This document shows, piece by piece, positions 7,750 through 16,150 of a stretch of 64,000 nt of DNA. The position numbers were made by a program, and so were the translations under genes. The stretch covers positions 24,514-88,513 of the forward strand of contig CAVQNU010000012.1 in NCBI GenBank assembly GCA_963714255.1, written 5' to 3'. This DNA comes from Rhodovastum sp963714255. Lineage in GTDB: Bacteria > Pseudomonadota > Alphaproteobacteria > Acetobacterales > Acetobacteraceae. Numbering within the stretch: position 1 is the stretch's first letter; the number at the start of each line of letters is the position of its first letter. The notes below the pieces were generated by a model. That model saw only the letters and a list, made by a program, of their open reading frames with translations, was not told where the DNA came from and ran no database searches.

Positions 7750-9254
7750 GCCTGCTGTTCGACGGCGCCGAGTGGGACTTCGCCAGTCTGGATGCCACCT
7801 ACCGCGCGTGCGAGGAAATCGCCTGCGGCGAGCTTGGCCTCACCCCCTATCCCAGCCAGGTCGAGGTGATCACCTCCGAGCAGATGCTCGACGCCTACTC
7901 CAGCGTCGGCCTGCCGCTGATGTACCGGCACTGGAGCTTCGGCAAGCGCTTCGCCCGCGACGAGCTGCTGTATCGCGCCGGCATGCAGAGCCTCGCCTAT
8001 GAGATCGTCATCAACTCGAACCCCTGCATCGCCTATCTGATGGAGGAGAACTCGATGACGATGCAGGCGCTGGTGATCGCGCATGCCTGTTTCGGCCACA
8101 ACCACTTCTTCCGCACCAACCATTTGTTCCGCCAGTGGACGGACGCCGACGGCATTCTCGACTACCTCGCCTTCGCCCGCCGCTTCGTCGCCGAATGCGA
8201 GGAGCGGCACGGGCTGGCCGCGGTGGAACGCATCCTCGATGCGGCCCACGCGCTGCAGGGCCAGGGGGTGCACCGCTATCTGCGCCGCAAATGGCGCCTG
8301 GGCGACGAGGAAACCCGCGCCCGCGAGCGGCAGAAATACGAGGAGGAAACCTACAACCCGCTGTGGAGCACCGTGCCCGGCGCCGACCGCCCCGCCGTAT
8401 CCCCGACCTCAGTGAACGAGGCGAAGGCCGCGCTCAATCTGCCGGAGGAAAACCTTCTTTATCTGTGCGAGAAGCACTCGCCCAAGCTGCGCCGCTGGGA
8501 GCGCGAGCTGGTGCGCATCGTCCGCGTGGCGGCGCAGTATTTCTACCCGCAGATGCAGACCAAGCTGGCCAATGAGGGCTGCGCCACCGCGGTGCACTAC
8601 GCCATCATGACCCGGCTGCACGACCGCGGCCGGATCAGCGACGGGTCCTATCTGGAGTTCCTCGCCTCCCACACCGCGGTCACCCGCCAGCCGACGCTGG
8701 CCGATCCCGGCTTCAACGGCTGGAACCCCTACGCGCTCGGCTTCGCCATCATGCGCGACATCGAGCGCATCTGCACCGAACCGGATGCGGAGGACGCCCG
8801 CTGGTTCCCTGCCTTCGCCGGCAATGGCGACCCCTGGGGCACGCTGCGCGAGGCCTGGGCCGAATACCGCGACGAAAGCCTGGTGCGCCAGTTCCTCGGC
8901 CCCAAGGTCATGCGCGCCTATCGCATGGTGAACCTGAACGACAAGGCCGCCGACCCGGCGCTGGTGGTGACCGAAATCCACGACGACAGCGGCTTCCGCC
9001 ACATCCGCTCCCTGCTCGCCGACCAGTACGATCCGGCCCGCGCGGCCCCGCTGATCGAGGCCACCGACATCGACCTGGCCGGCGACCGCAGCCTGAAGCT
9101 GACCTATGTCTCCCGCCGCAAGCAGCGGCTGCACGACGCCTCGGCGCGGCAGACGCTGACGCATCTGCAGGTGCTGTGGGGGTATAAGGTCACGCTGCAG
9201 GAAGTGGATGCGGAGACCAGCCGGGTGCTGGGGGAGTTGCGGGCGGAGGGATGA
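7746..9254 (+). CDS. spoVR: SpoVR family protein (YcgB-like)
   Basis: The product has 502 residues starting at GTG 7746, which overlaps the yeaH stop by four bases (GTGA), implying translational coupling. Family blocks are LPLMYRHWSFGKRF, YEIVINSNPCIAYLMEEN, AHACFGHNHFF and CATAVHYAIM. SpoVR was first linked to spore cortex formation in Bacillus, but in proteobacteria it is found with prkA-yeaH in stress operons and its biochemistry is unknown. An upstream in-frame start at 7617 would overlap yeaH by 130 bases and is rejected. Confidence 0.95.
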   Translation: MSLLFDGAEWDFASLDATYRACEEIACGELGLTPYPSQVEVITSEQMLDAYSSVGLPLMYRHWSFGKRFARDELLYRAGMQSLAYEIVINSNPCIAYLMEENSMTMQALVIAHACFGHNHFFRTNHLFRQWTDADGILDYLAFARRFVAECEERHGLAAVERILDAAHALQGQGVHRYLRRKWRLGDEETRARERQKYEEETYNPLWSTVPGADRPAVSPTSVNEAKAALNLPEENLLYLCEKHSPKLRRWERELVRIVRVAAQYFYPQMQTKLANEGCATAVHYAIMTRLHDRGRISDGSYLEFLASHTAVTRQPTLADPGFNGWNPYALGFAIMRDIERICTEPDAEDARWFPAFAGNGDPWGTLREAWAEYRDESLVRQFLGPKVMRAYRMVNLNDKAADPALVVTEIHDDSGFRHIRSLLADQYDPARAAPLIEATDIDLAGDRSLKLTYVSRRKQRLHDASARQTLTHLQVLWGYKVTLQEVDAETSRVLGELRAEG

Positions 9255-9256
9255 TT

Positions 9257-9358
9257 AAGGAAGGCCAGGGCTCTGCCCTGGACCCGCCAAGGGGCAGTGG
9301 CCCCTTGGAACCCATTCCTTAAGGTGCGGGGTCCAGGGCAGAACCCTGGACTTCCTTA
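9257..9358. repeat. Two-hairpin repeat, copy 2 (two units, head to head)
   Basis: The order is GGCCAGGGCTCTGCCCTGG, then CCAAGGGGCAGTGGCCCCTTGG, then the core CCTTAAGG, then an inverted CCAGGGCAGAACCCTGG. It fills the gap between convergent spoVR and dksA and likely acts as a two-way terminator. Confidence 0.85.
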
Positions 9359-9775
9359 TCAATCATCCCGATGCACCCGCTCCATCCGCTCATGCCGCTC
9401 CTGCGCCTCGATCAACAGCGTCGCAATCGGCCGCGCCTCCAGCCGTTTCAGGCCAATCGGCTCGCCGGTTTCCTCGCAGAACCCGTAGCTCCCGGTCTCC
9501 ACCCGCGCCAACGCCTGGTCGATTTTGGCGATCAGCTTGCGGGCGCGGTCGCGGGTGCGCAGTTCCAGCGCCCGGTCGGTTTCCACGCTGGCGCGGTCGG
9601 TGATGTCGGCCTCATGAATACCGCCCTGCGACAGGCTGGCAAGCGTGCCGTCCGCCTCGCGCAACAAGTCCATGCGCCAACGCAATAATTTCTGGCGAAA
9701 ATATTCGAGCTGGAGAGGATTCATGAACTCCTCGTCCTCCGACGGGCGATAATCGGGGGGCAGAGTCATCATCAT
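9359..9775 (-). CDS. dksA: DksA-type RNA polymerase-binding transcription factor
   Basis: The product has 138 residues. Three adjacent ATG codons lie at 9775, 9772 and 9769; the first is used, with CAGGA upstream. LPPDYRPSEDEEFMNPLQLEYFRQKL is the conserved N-terminal block, followed by the coiled-coil arm and the zinc-finger region GSYGFCEETGEPIGLKRL. Only one of the four classical zinc cysteines remains, as in other alphaproteobacterial DksA proteins. It acts with ppGpp at RNA polymerase to reset transcription in starvation. Confidence 0.93.
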   Translation of the reverse strand: MMMTLPPDYRPSEDEEFMNPLQLEYFRQKLLRWRMDLLREADGTLASLSQGGIHEADITDRASVETDRALELRTRDRARKLIAKIDQALARVETGSYGFCEETGEPIGLKRLEARPIATLLIEAQERHERMERVHRDD

Positions 9776-9917
9776 CGGGACAAATCCTGCGGAATTTTCG
9801 GCGCCCCACCGCCGCGGCATGCTGGCATGTCAGCAAACCCGAGATGAGTCCGGCGGCTTATAGCCACGCAAGTCTGGCGCGCCAAGGGGACATAGCTGCC
9901 TGATGGTGATAACGCAT

Positions 9918-10340
9918 TCAGCCGCTTGTGATTGTCTCGTGACGCGCCAGTTCGACCCGTGCCCGCAGCGTCACCTCGGCCACCGCCTGGCGCAGCGACA
10001 GGTCGGCCGCCTCCGGGATGGCGGTTGCCAGCGCCGCCAGGCGACGCAATGCCCCCAGGTCCGGCGGTCCCGCCAGCAGCGCCCGTTGCAGTCGCAGCAA
10101 TTCCGCCAACATCTCCTGCCCGCGGCGGCGCGCCTCCCGGTCGAGCGCCGATCCGCTCTCGGCTTCCTGCAACGCCAGCATGCCGCCGAGGGTCACCTCG
10201 GTTGCCTCCGCCGCCGCTGCCGGACCTGCAGCCAATTCGCCCCGGCCGGACGCCACCATGAACCCGCCGGCACGCCCCGCGGCGCGTGCCGGGCCGCGCG
10301 CCACCGGCAGCAGCGGTCCGATCCCGTCCACTCCACTCAT
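9918..10340 (-). CDS. fliX: Flagellar assembly regulator FliX
   Basis: The product has 140 residues. The start at 10340 (MSGVDGIGPLLPV) is chosen because AAGGAGG lies 6 bases upstream; a second ATG at 10346 overlaps that site. The central GGMLALQEAES and the block RRRGQEMLAELLRLQRALL match FliX, the alphaproteobacterial protein that couples flagellar assembly state to sigma-54-dependent transcription through FlbD in Caulobacter. It is divergent from flgI, the same arrangement as in Caulobacter. Confidence 0.85.
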   Translation of the reverse strand: MSGVDGIGPLLPVARGPARAAGRAGGFMVASGRGELAAGPAAAAEATEVTLGGMLALQEAESGSALDREARRRGQEMLAELLRLQRALLAGPPDLGALRRLAALATAIPEAADLSLRQAVAEVTLRARVELARHETITSG

Positions 10341-10432
10341 CCGCATCCTCCTTGCCGGGCCCTTCCTGCCGCCCGGCAGGTGCTGCCGGGGGCCGGATGG
10401 GCCGGGGCGGCACGAACCAGCCATTCCGCTTG

Positions 10433-10449
10433 CTGGCACGCGCCTTGCC
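10433..10449 (+). promoter_or_regulatory. Sigma-54 (-24/-12) promoter for flgI
   Basis: CTGGCACG-CGCC-TTGC fits the sigma-54 consensus TGGCACG-N4-TTGC exactly, with GG and GC separated by 10 bases. It points toward flgI, about 80 bases before its start. Class III flagellar genes of alphaproteobacteria commonly use sigma-54 with FlbD. Confidence 0.75.
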
Positions 10450-10526
10450 TCTTCGCCGTCCAGCATGACAGCCAGTCCTTAACGTCTCCCTCGTAGACCG
10501 CCCGTGCCGGCCCAAAGGAAAACGCT

Positions 10527-11642
10527 GTGCCGCGACCCCCCGCCCTCCTGCTCGCCACCCTTCTGGTGCTTGTGCCACCGCTGCTCGCCGCCCCCGCCGC
10601 GGCGCAGGTGCGCATCAAGGACATCGCCGATGTCGAGGGCGTTCGCGACAACCAGCTGGTCGGCTACGGGCTGGTGGTCGGGCTCAACGGCACCGGCGAC
10701 CAGCTCAATTCGGCCGTGTTCACCCGCGAATCGCTGATCGGCATGCTGGAGCGGCTGGGCGTGAACACCCGCGACCAGCAGGCCAAGCTGCAGACCAAGA
10801 ACGTCGCGGCGGTGATGGTCACCGCCAACCTGCCCCCCTTCGCCCGCACCGGCAGCCGGATCGATGTCGCCGTCTCCGCCCTGGGCAACGCCAAGGACCT
10901 GACCGGCGGCACCCTGCTGGTCAGCTCGCTGCTGGCCGCCGATGGCGAGGTCTACGCGGTCGCCCAGGGGGCTGTCGCCACCGGCGCCATCGCCGCCCGC
11001 GGCGCCGCCTCCTCGGTCACCCGCGGCGTGCCCACCGCCGGGGCGATCGCCAACGGCGCCACGGTGGAGCGCGAAATCGGCTACCAGCTCGGCACCCATG
11101 CCGCGCTCCGCCTCGGCCTGCGCAACCCCGACCTGACCACGGCGCTGCGCATGGCCGAGGCGATCAACCGCGCCCTCGGCGCCGACACCGCCCACGCCAC
11201 CGACCCGCGCACCGTCGCCATCGACCTCGGCAGCCGCGACGTGATCGAGTCGCTCGCCCGCATCGAAGACCTGCGCGTCGAGCCCGACAACGCCGCCGTG
11301 GTGGTGATCGACGAGTCGAGCGGCACCATCGTCATGGGCTCCAACGTCCGCGTCAGCACCGTCGCCATCGCCCAGGGCAACCTGACCATCCGGGTCACCG
11401 AGACGCCGCAGGTCAGCCAGCCCGGCCCGCTCTCCAACGGCACCACCACCACCGTGCCACGCACCAACATCCAGGTGGACGACCAGCACGACCGGCGCCT
11501 GGGCATCCTCAGCGGCAACATCACCCTGCGCGACCTGGTGGCCGGGCTGAACTCCCTCGGCGTCGGCCCGCGCGACATGATCACCATCCTGCAGACCATC
11601 AAGGCCGCCGGCGCCCTGCAGGCCGACCTGCAGGTGCGCTGA
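10527..11642 (+). CDS. flgI: Flagellar P-ring protein FlgI
   Basis: The product has 371 residues with a GTG start at 10527 preceded by AAAGGA. The signal peptide ends AAA-Q, as expected for a periplasmic ring protein. VRIKDIADVEGVRDNQLVGYGLVVGLNGTGD is the family hallmark, and LNSLGVGPRDMITILQTIKAAGAL is the conserved C-terminus. FlgI polymerises around the flagellar rod in the peptidoglycan layer. Its stop overlaps the flgJ start by one base (TGATG). Confidence 0.97.
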   Translation: MPRPPALLLATLLVLVPPLLAAPAAAQVRIKDIADVEGVRDNQLVGYGLVVGLNGTGDQLNSAVFTRESLIGMLERLGVNTRDQQAKLQTKNVAAVMVTANLPPFARTGSRIDVAVSALGNAKDLTGGTLLVSSLLAADGEVYAVAQGAVATGAIAARGAASSVTRGVPTAGAIANGATVEREIGYQLGTHAALRLGLRNPDLTTALRMAEAINRALGADTAHATDPRTVAIDLGSRDVIESLARIEDLRVEPDNAAVVVIDESSGTIVMGSNVRVSTVAIAQGNLTIRVTETPQVSQPGPLSNGTTTTVPRTNIQVDDQHDRRLGILSGNITLRDLVAGLNSLGVGPRDMITILQTIKAAGALQADLQVR

Positions 11643-11932
11643 TGACCCCGCTGCAACCCAGCCCGGCCGAGCTCGCCAGCCCCGGCGCCGCCCGCGCCTG
11701 GCACGCCGCCCAGGATTTCGAGGCGATGGCGCTGTCGAAACTGCTCGCCCCGATGTTCAACACGGTCGACACCTCCGCCGGCCTGTTCGGCGGCGGCGAG
11801 GGCGAGCAGGCGTTCAAACCGTTCCTGACCGATGCCATCGCAAAGCAGATGGAAGCGCGCGGCGGCCTCGGCCTCGCCGTGCCGGTCTGGCATCAGATGC
11901 TGCGTCTGCAGGAAGCGGAGACCCACCGATGA
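11642..11932 (+). CDS. flgJ: FlgJ-type rod-binding protein, short form without muramidase domain
   Basis: The product has 96 residues. RAWHAAQDFEAMALSKLLAPMF and the C-terminal GGLGLAVPVWHQMLRLQE match the rod-binding (Rod-binding/FlgJ N) domain. The C-terminal peptidoglycan hydrolase domain of enteric FlgJ is absent, as is usual in alphaproteobacteria, where a separate hydrolase acts. It overlaps both neighbours, so translation is coupled with flgI and with the next gene. Confidence 0.85.
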   Translation: MTPLQPSPAELASPGAARAWHAAQDFEAMALSKLLAPMFNTVDTSAGLFGGGEGEQAFKPFLTDAIAKQMEARGGLGLAVPVWHQMLRLQEAETHR

Positions 11933-12342
11933 CCCCTCCCCCGGCCGATGACCTTCCCAGTGCCGCCGCGGCCCTCGCCGCCTTGCTGGAGCAGGAAAAC
12001 CGCCTGCTCGACGCGCTTGATCTCGCGGCCGCGGCCGCCATGCTGCCGGCCAAGCAACACGCCGCCGCCGCCTTTGTGCGGGCACAGGCCCACACGAAAG
12101 AGTCCGGCGGCCTTGCGCCGGACTTCCGCGCGGCGGTGGCAAGCCTGGGTGCGCGCCTGCGTGCGCTCGCGGCGGAGAACCGGCGATTGCTGGAACGCGC
12201 CCTGGCCGCCCAGGGAAGGGTGATCGCGGTGATCGCGCGGGCGGCAGGCAAGCACCCGGCCACGGCCCCGCGTTACGGCGCGTCCGGTGCGCTGGCGGGT
12301 CCGCGCACGCCCGCGCCGCTCGCCATTTCGGCGCGCATCTGA
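11929..12342 (+). CDS. FlgN-like flagellar chaperone candidate
   Basis: The product has 137 residues starting in an ATGA overlap with flgJ. It is almost entirely helical, with ALLEQENRLLDALDL near the start, a central AHTKESGGL and LGARLRALAAENRRLLERAL later. That fits the FlgN/FliT-like chaperone fold that guards hook-associated proteins before export. Sequence identity to known FlgN cannot be judged by eye; position after flgI-flgJ and the helical pattern are the main grounds. Confidence 0.55.
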   Translation: MTPPPADDLPSAAAALAALLEQENRLLDALDLAAAAAMLPAKQHAAAAFVRAQAHTKESGGLAPDFRAAVASLGARLRALAAENRRLLERALAAQGRVIAVIARAAGKHPATAPRYGASGALAGPRTPAPLAISARI

Positions 12343-12492
12343 CCGCCGGGCGCGAAGCCCCTACCTTGCGCGGCGTGCGCGTGATACGCGCGCCGCCATG
12401 CAGGGGATGACAATGGAACCGGTCAGTCACATGCCGCGCCAAGCGGGGCTGACGCGCGGGCTGTCCCATGTGAGCAGATTTGGAACCAAGCC

Positions 12493-13536
12493 ATGCTGAT
12501 GCGCGTCTCGCTGCTGGTCCCCGCCCCGCTGCACGGCATCTCCGGCGGATATGTCTATGACTGCGCCATCCTGGACGGGCTGCGCGAAGCCGGCCACGAC
12601 GCGCATTCGATCGAACTCGCCGGCCGCCACCCGCTGGCCGATGACGCGGCGTGTGCGGCCGCCAGCGCCGCCTTCAACTCGCTGCCGGCCGATATGGTGC
12701 CGGTGATCGATGGCCTGGCCCTGCCGGCGTTTCGCGAGCGTGCAGCCGCGCTCGCCGCGCGCCGCACGGTCGGCCTGATCCATCATCCCACCGCGCTGGA
12801 GGCCGGCTACACCGAAGCCGCCCGTACCGCGCTGTGCGCGGCCGAACGCACGCTGATGAAGCTGCTGGCGCGCGTGATCGTGACCAGCCCCGCGACCGCC
12901 CAGCGCCTCACCACCGATCTCGATGTCGAGCCGCAGCGTATCGCCGTCGTGCCGCCCGGCACCGCCGATGCGCCGCGCAGCCCCGGTTCGGGCGGACCCA
13001 CCTGTGCCATTCTCTCGGTCGGCGCGCTGGTGCCGCGCAAGGGCCACGACGTGCTGCTGCGCGCGCTGGCCAAACTGTTCGATCTCGACTGGCATCTGAC
13101 CATCGTCGGCAGTGCCGGCCGCGACCCGGTGCATGCCGGCGCGTTGCGTGCGCTTGCCGAACAGCTCGGCATTGCCAGGCGGGTGACCTTCGCCGGCGAG
13201 GCCGACACCGCAACGTTGGATGCGCATTGGCAGGGCGCCGATATTTTCGCCCTGGCGACGCACTGGGAAGGCTATGGGATGGCCATCGCCGAGGCGCTGA
13301 AGCGCGGCATTCCCGTCGCCATTACCGCCGGCGGTGCGGCCGGCGCGCTGGTGACGCCGCTGAGCGGCGTGGTGTGCGCGCCGGGCGACGAGGTCATGCT
13401 GTCGAAATCGCTGCGGCGGCTGATCTTTGATCGCGGGCTGCGGCGGGCAACCGCGGGTGCGGCCTGGGCGGAGGGGCGGAAACTGCCGGACTGGCGGACG
13501 CAGGCGGGTTTGTTTGCGGAGGGGATTGCAAAGTGA
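12493..13536 (+). CDS. GT4-family glycosyltransferase
   Basis: The product has 347 residues. The start is 12493, with a second ATG at 12499 possible. The N-terminal Rossmann-like part has a glycine-rich loop (HGISGGYVYD). The C-terminal half holds the GT4 signature: VGALVPRKGHDVLLRAL, then LTIVGSAGRD, then the EGYGMAIAE nucleotide-sugar-binding E-x7-E motif. It should transfer a sugar from an activated donor to an unknown acceptor; cell-surface glycan or flagellin modification is possible because flagellar genes lie just upstream. No membrane segment is seen. Confidence 0.85.
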   Translation: MLMRVSLLVPAPLHGISGGYVYDCAILDGLREAGHDAHSIELAGRHPLADDAACAAASAAFNSLPADMVPVIDGLALPAFRERAAALAARRTVGLIHHPTALEAGYTEAARTALCAAERTLMKLLARVIVTSPATAQRLTTDLDVEPQRIAVVPPGTADAPRSPGSGGPTCAILSVGALVPRKGHDVLLRALAKLFDLDWHLTIVGSAGRDPVHAGALRALAEQLGIARRVTFAGEADTATLDAHWQGADIFALATHWEGYGMAIAEALKRGIPVAITAGGAAGALVTPLSGVVCAPGDEVMLSKSLRRLIFDRGLRRATAGAAWAEGRKLPDWRTQAGLFAEGIAK

Positions 13537-13542
13537 GGAAGC

Positions 13543-13645
13543 AAGGAAGGCCAGCGCTCTGCCCTGGACCCCGCACCGTAGGTAATGGGTTCCAAGGGGC
13601 CGCTGCCCCTTGGCGGGTCCAGGGCAGAGCCCTGGCCTTCCTTAC
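13543..13645. repeat. Two-hairpin repeat, copy 3 (two units)
   Basis: A shortened first unit (GGCCAGCGCTCTGCCCTGG) is followed by CCAAGGGGCCGCTGCCCCTTGG and CCAGGGCAGAGCCCTGG. It lies between two genes read in the same direction. Confidence 0.8.
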
Positions 13646-13651
13646 TTTCTT

Positions 13652-14917
13652 ATGACCCCCCCAATCCTGGGCTGCATCGCCGACGACATCACCGACGCCA
13701 CCTGCATGGCCTCCATGCTCGTGCAAAACGGCATGCGCACGGTGCAAACCATCGGCGTACCGCAGGCGCAGCCGGAAGCCGATGCCGTGGTGGTCGCACT
13801 GACCTCGCGCACCCTGCCGGTGCAGCAGGCCGTCGGCGAAAGCCTTGCCGCTCTGGCCTGGCTGCAGCGCGCCGGCTGCCGGCAGTTCTTATTCACCTAC
13901 GGCTCGGCCTTCGACAGCACCGAAGAAGGCAATATCGGCCCGGTCGGCGACGCACTGATGGATGCGCTGGGCTGCGGCTTTGCGCTCGCTTGTCCGGCGT
14001 TTCCCGCCAATGGCCGCACCGTCTACCTGGGCCATCTGTTCTTCGGCGCGGCACTGCTGCACGAGAGCGGCCCGACACCGGTGCGCGATGCCAATCTGGT
14101 GCGCGTGCTCGGGCGGCAGACGCGCGCGCCGGTGGGGCTGGTGCCGTTCGCTGTTGTCGAGCAGGGCGCCGCGGCGATCCGCCGCGCCATGACGGCGCTG
14201 AAAGAACAAGGCCGGCGCTGGGCGATCGTCGATGCGTTGACGGAGACCCATCTGCGCGCCATCGGCGAGGCGGCGGCGCCGCACGCGCTGATCACCGGCG
14301 GAGCGGGCGTGGCGATCGGCCTGCCGGAAAATTTCCGCCGCAGCGGATTGCTGCCGGCGCGCGCTGATGCGGGCGTACTACCCGATATGCGAGGCCCCGG
14401 CGCCGTGATCGCCGGCGCATGCGCGCGCGCCACGCTGGCGCAGATCGGCCGGGCGCGCGCGTATCTGCCGGTGCTGGAACTCGATCCGCTCGCCACGCCG
14501 GATGCCGCGGCGCTGACGCAGCAGGCCACGCAATGGGCGGCGGCGCATGTGGGGGAATTGCCGGTCGTCATTGCGGCCTCCGCCCCGCCCGAGCGTGTGG
14601 CGGCGCTGCAGGCGCAGTTGGGTCGGGATGCCGCGGATGCGCTGCTGGAGCAAGCGCTGGCCGGCATTGCCGAAGCACTGCTGCGGCTTGGCGTTCGTCG
14701 CCTGATCGCCGCCGGCAGCGATACCGCGGCGGCGGTGGCGAGGCGCCTGCAGCTGCGCAGTCTGCGCGTCGGCGCCGCAATCGATCCTGGCGTGCCGTGG
14801 ACCTACGCCGAGGGCGGCGGTGCCCCGCTGCTGCTGGCCCTGAAAAGCGGCACGTCCGGCGCGCCTGATTGCTTCCTCAAAGCATTCGCCATGCTGGAGG
14901 GCGACGAATCCGCCTGA
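13652..14917 (+). CDS. Four-carbon acid sugar kinase (OtnK/DUF1537) homologue with altered motifs
   Basis: The product has 421 residues starting at ATG 13652, just after a hairpin repeat. STEEGNIGPV, CPAFPANGRTVYLGHLFF and IDPGVPWTYAEG are hallmark OtnK blocks; the family phosphorylates 3-oxo-tetronate-type acids. Several normally invariant positions differ: the N-terminal ADDxTGAxD reads ADDITDATC, the ATP-site GGETSGA region reads AAGSDTAAA, and the final LKSGNFG reads LKSGTSG. The usual partner genes (aldolase, dehydrogenase, isomerase) are absent. It may be a changed-specificity or inactive relative. Confidence 0.75.
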   Translation: MTPPILGCIADDITDATCMASMLVQNGMRTVQTIGVPQAQPEADAVVVALTSRTLPVQQAVGESLAALAWLQRAGCRQFLFTYGSAFDSTEEGNIGPVGDALMDALGCGFALACPAFPANGRTVYLGHLFFGAALLHESGPTPVRDANLVRVLGRQTRAPVGLVPFAVVEQGAAAIRRAMTALKEQGRRWAIVDALTETHLRAIGEAAAPHALITGGAGVAIGLPENFRRSGLLPARADAGVLPDMRGPGAVIAGACARATLAQIGRARAYLPVLELDPLATPDAAALTQQATQWAAAHVGELPVVIAASAPPERVAALQAQLGRDAADALLEQALAGIAEALLRLGVRRLIAAGSDTAAAVARRLQLRSLRVGAAIDPGVPWTYAEGGGAPLLLALKSGTSGAPDCFLKAFAMLEGDESA

Positions 14918-15037
14918 CGCTGTCGCCAGCGTACAAGCATCAGTCGTCGTGCGGCGGCAACGCGGGCTGTGCCGGCAGGCAGACAGAGGCGCCTTAGCTG
15001 TCGCCCCCGCCCGGCCTGCGTGGTCCGCTGCGTCCTG

Positions 15038-15535
15038 TCAGCTCGCGGTTTCGCCGTCGTTCGGGGTTTCAGTCGGGGCCGGAGCCTGGCTCTCGACTTT
15101 CTTGCGCCGCGTGATGGTGCGCTTCACCAGCGCCTTTGCGGCGGCCTTCGCCGGGGCGGCCTTCCGGGCACTCGCCTTCACCGTCGCGGCCCGCTTGGCC
15201 GCTGCCTTTTTCGGTGCAGCGGCGGCGGCGCGCGCCGCCTTTTTCGGTGCAGCGACCTTCTTCGGCGCGGCGGTCTTTTTCGCCGCGCCGGTCTTTTTCC
15301 CTGCTCCGGTCTTTTTCGCCTCGACGGTCTTCTTCGCCACCGCGCGGGTCGCGATCTTTTTCGCCGCCGCTGTTTTCGAAGCGGCCTTCTTCGCCGCCGG
15401 CTTCTCCGCGGCCTTGGTGGTCGCCTTCTTTGGCGCGGCCTTCCTGGCGGCCGGCTTGGCAGCCGCCTTCTTGGTGGTGGCCCGTACCGCAAGCGCCATG
15501 GCACTCGGTCGGGTCTTCGTTGCCTCGGTGGTCAC
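15038..15535 (-). CDS. Histone H1-like lysine/alanine-rich protein
   Basis: The product has 165 residues if read from the GTG at 15535, which has AAGGAG upstream; an in-frame ATG at 15499 lacks a binding site. Nearly the whole chain is built from repeats of the KKAAAK, AAPKK and KKTAAPKK type, strongly basic and without a globular domain, and ends in a short acidic tail. Such proteins resemble eukaryotic H1 tails and AlgP-like bacterial proteins that bind DNA non-specifically. It likely compacts the nucleoid. The opposite strand stays open only because of the repeated codons. Confidence 0.8.
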   Translation of the reverse strand: MTTEATKTRPSAMALAVRATTKKAAAKPAARKAAPKKATTKAAEKPAAKKAASKTAAAKKIATRAVAKKTVEAKKTGAGKKTGAAKKTAAPKKVAAPKKAARAAAAAPKKAAAKRAATVKASARKAAPAKAAAKALVKRTITRRKKVESQAPAPTETPNDGETAS

Positions 15536-16064
15536 CTGGAGGAACTCCTTGTTTGCCGTGGTGGAGAACGCCGGCACGCCGGACCGCCCCAATGCGGCCG
15601 GCTCCGCAACATGCAGTCGGCACGCGGCGGGATGGCGACAGACCGGCGCACCTGCCTGCGGTCACGAAGCATCAGGCGGCGTGCCCGCATCCGCGTCATG
15701 CCGATCGCGCGGGCGGTCCGGTGTACCGCCCTCATCGATGCGCATGCCTCTCCCGCGAATGCCGTTCCCACGTATGCGGGCGTCGCGCGCATCGATGTCT
15801 TCGGCACGCAGAGGGCACGTTTCCTGTCGGCGCTGCTGCGCGGTCGGCTGCGCTCTGTCCGGACAAAACTGCGGCCCATCGACCGTACCTTCCCAGTTGC
15901 GCGCACCAGCCGGTTCTTCTGCACAAGTCCGCCGTACCGAGGGAGCTGTACAAGTCGGCTGTACGAGTTCCGCAAATCGGTCAAGCGCACGCTGACTCCG
16001 CTATCCGCGTTCTCGCCCGCCCGTGTCAATAAAAATGCCGCCATTACTTGCTCCGCCCACGACG
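15536..16064. other. Intergenic region upstream of the histone-like gene
   Basis: No gene can be supported here. The frames that stay open are mirrored high-GC shadows without start signals or domain character. The region should carry the promoter of the H1-like gene on the minus strand. Confidence 0.4.
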
Positions 16065-16097
16065 AAAAAAAGCGCCGCGGCATCACTGCCGCGGCGC
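16065..16097 (-). terminator. Intrinsic terminator of prpC
   Basis: On the minus strand an 11-bp perfect stem (GCGCCGCGGCA paired with its complement, 4-base loop, 16072-16097) is followed by seven T (A at 16065-16071 on the plus strand). It lies 54 bases after the prpC stop and is a textbook rho-independent terminator. Confidence 0.9.
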
Positions 16098-16150
16098 GCG
16101 TGCGATCAGGCTCGACGGCGGGCGCGACCTGAGTCGCGCACGCCGCTTCG

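Noticed and set aside
14949..16132. Phe/Ala-rich frames opposite the histone-like gene
   Set aside because: They are the antisense of AAG/GCC-type repeats; the lysine-rich strand has a ribosome site and family resemblance.
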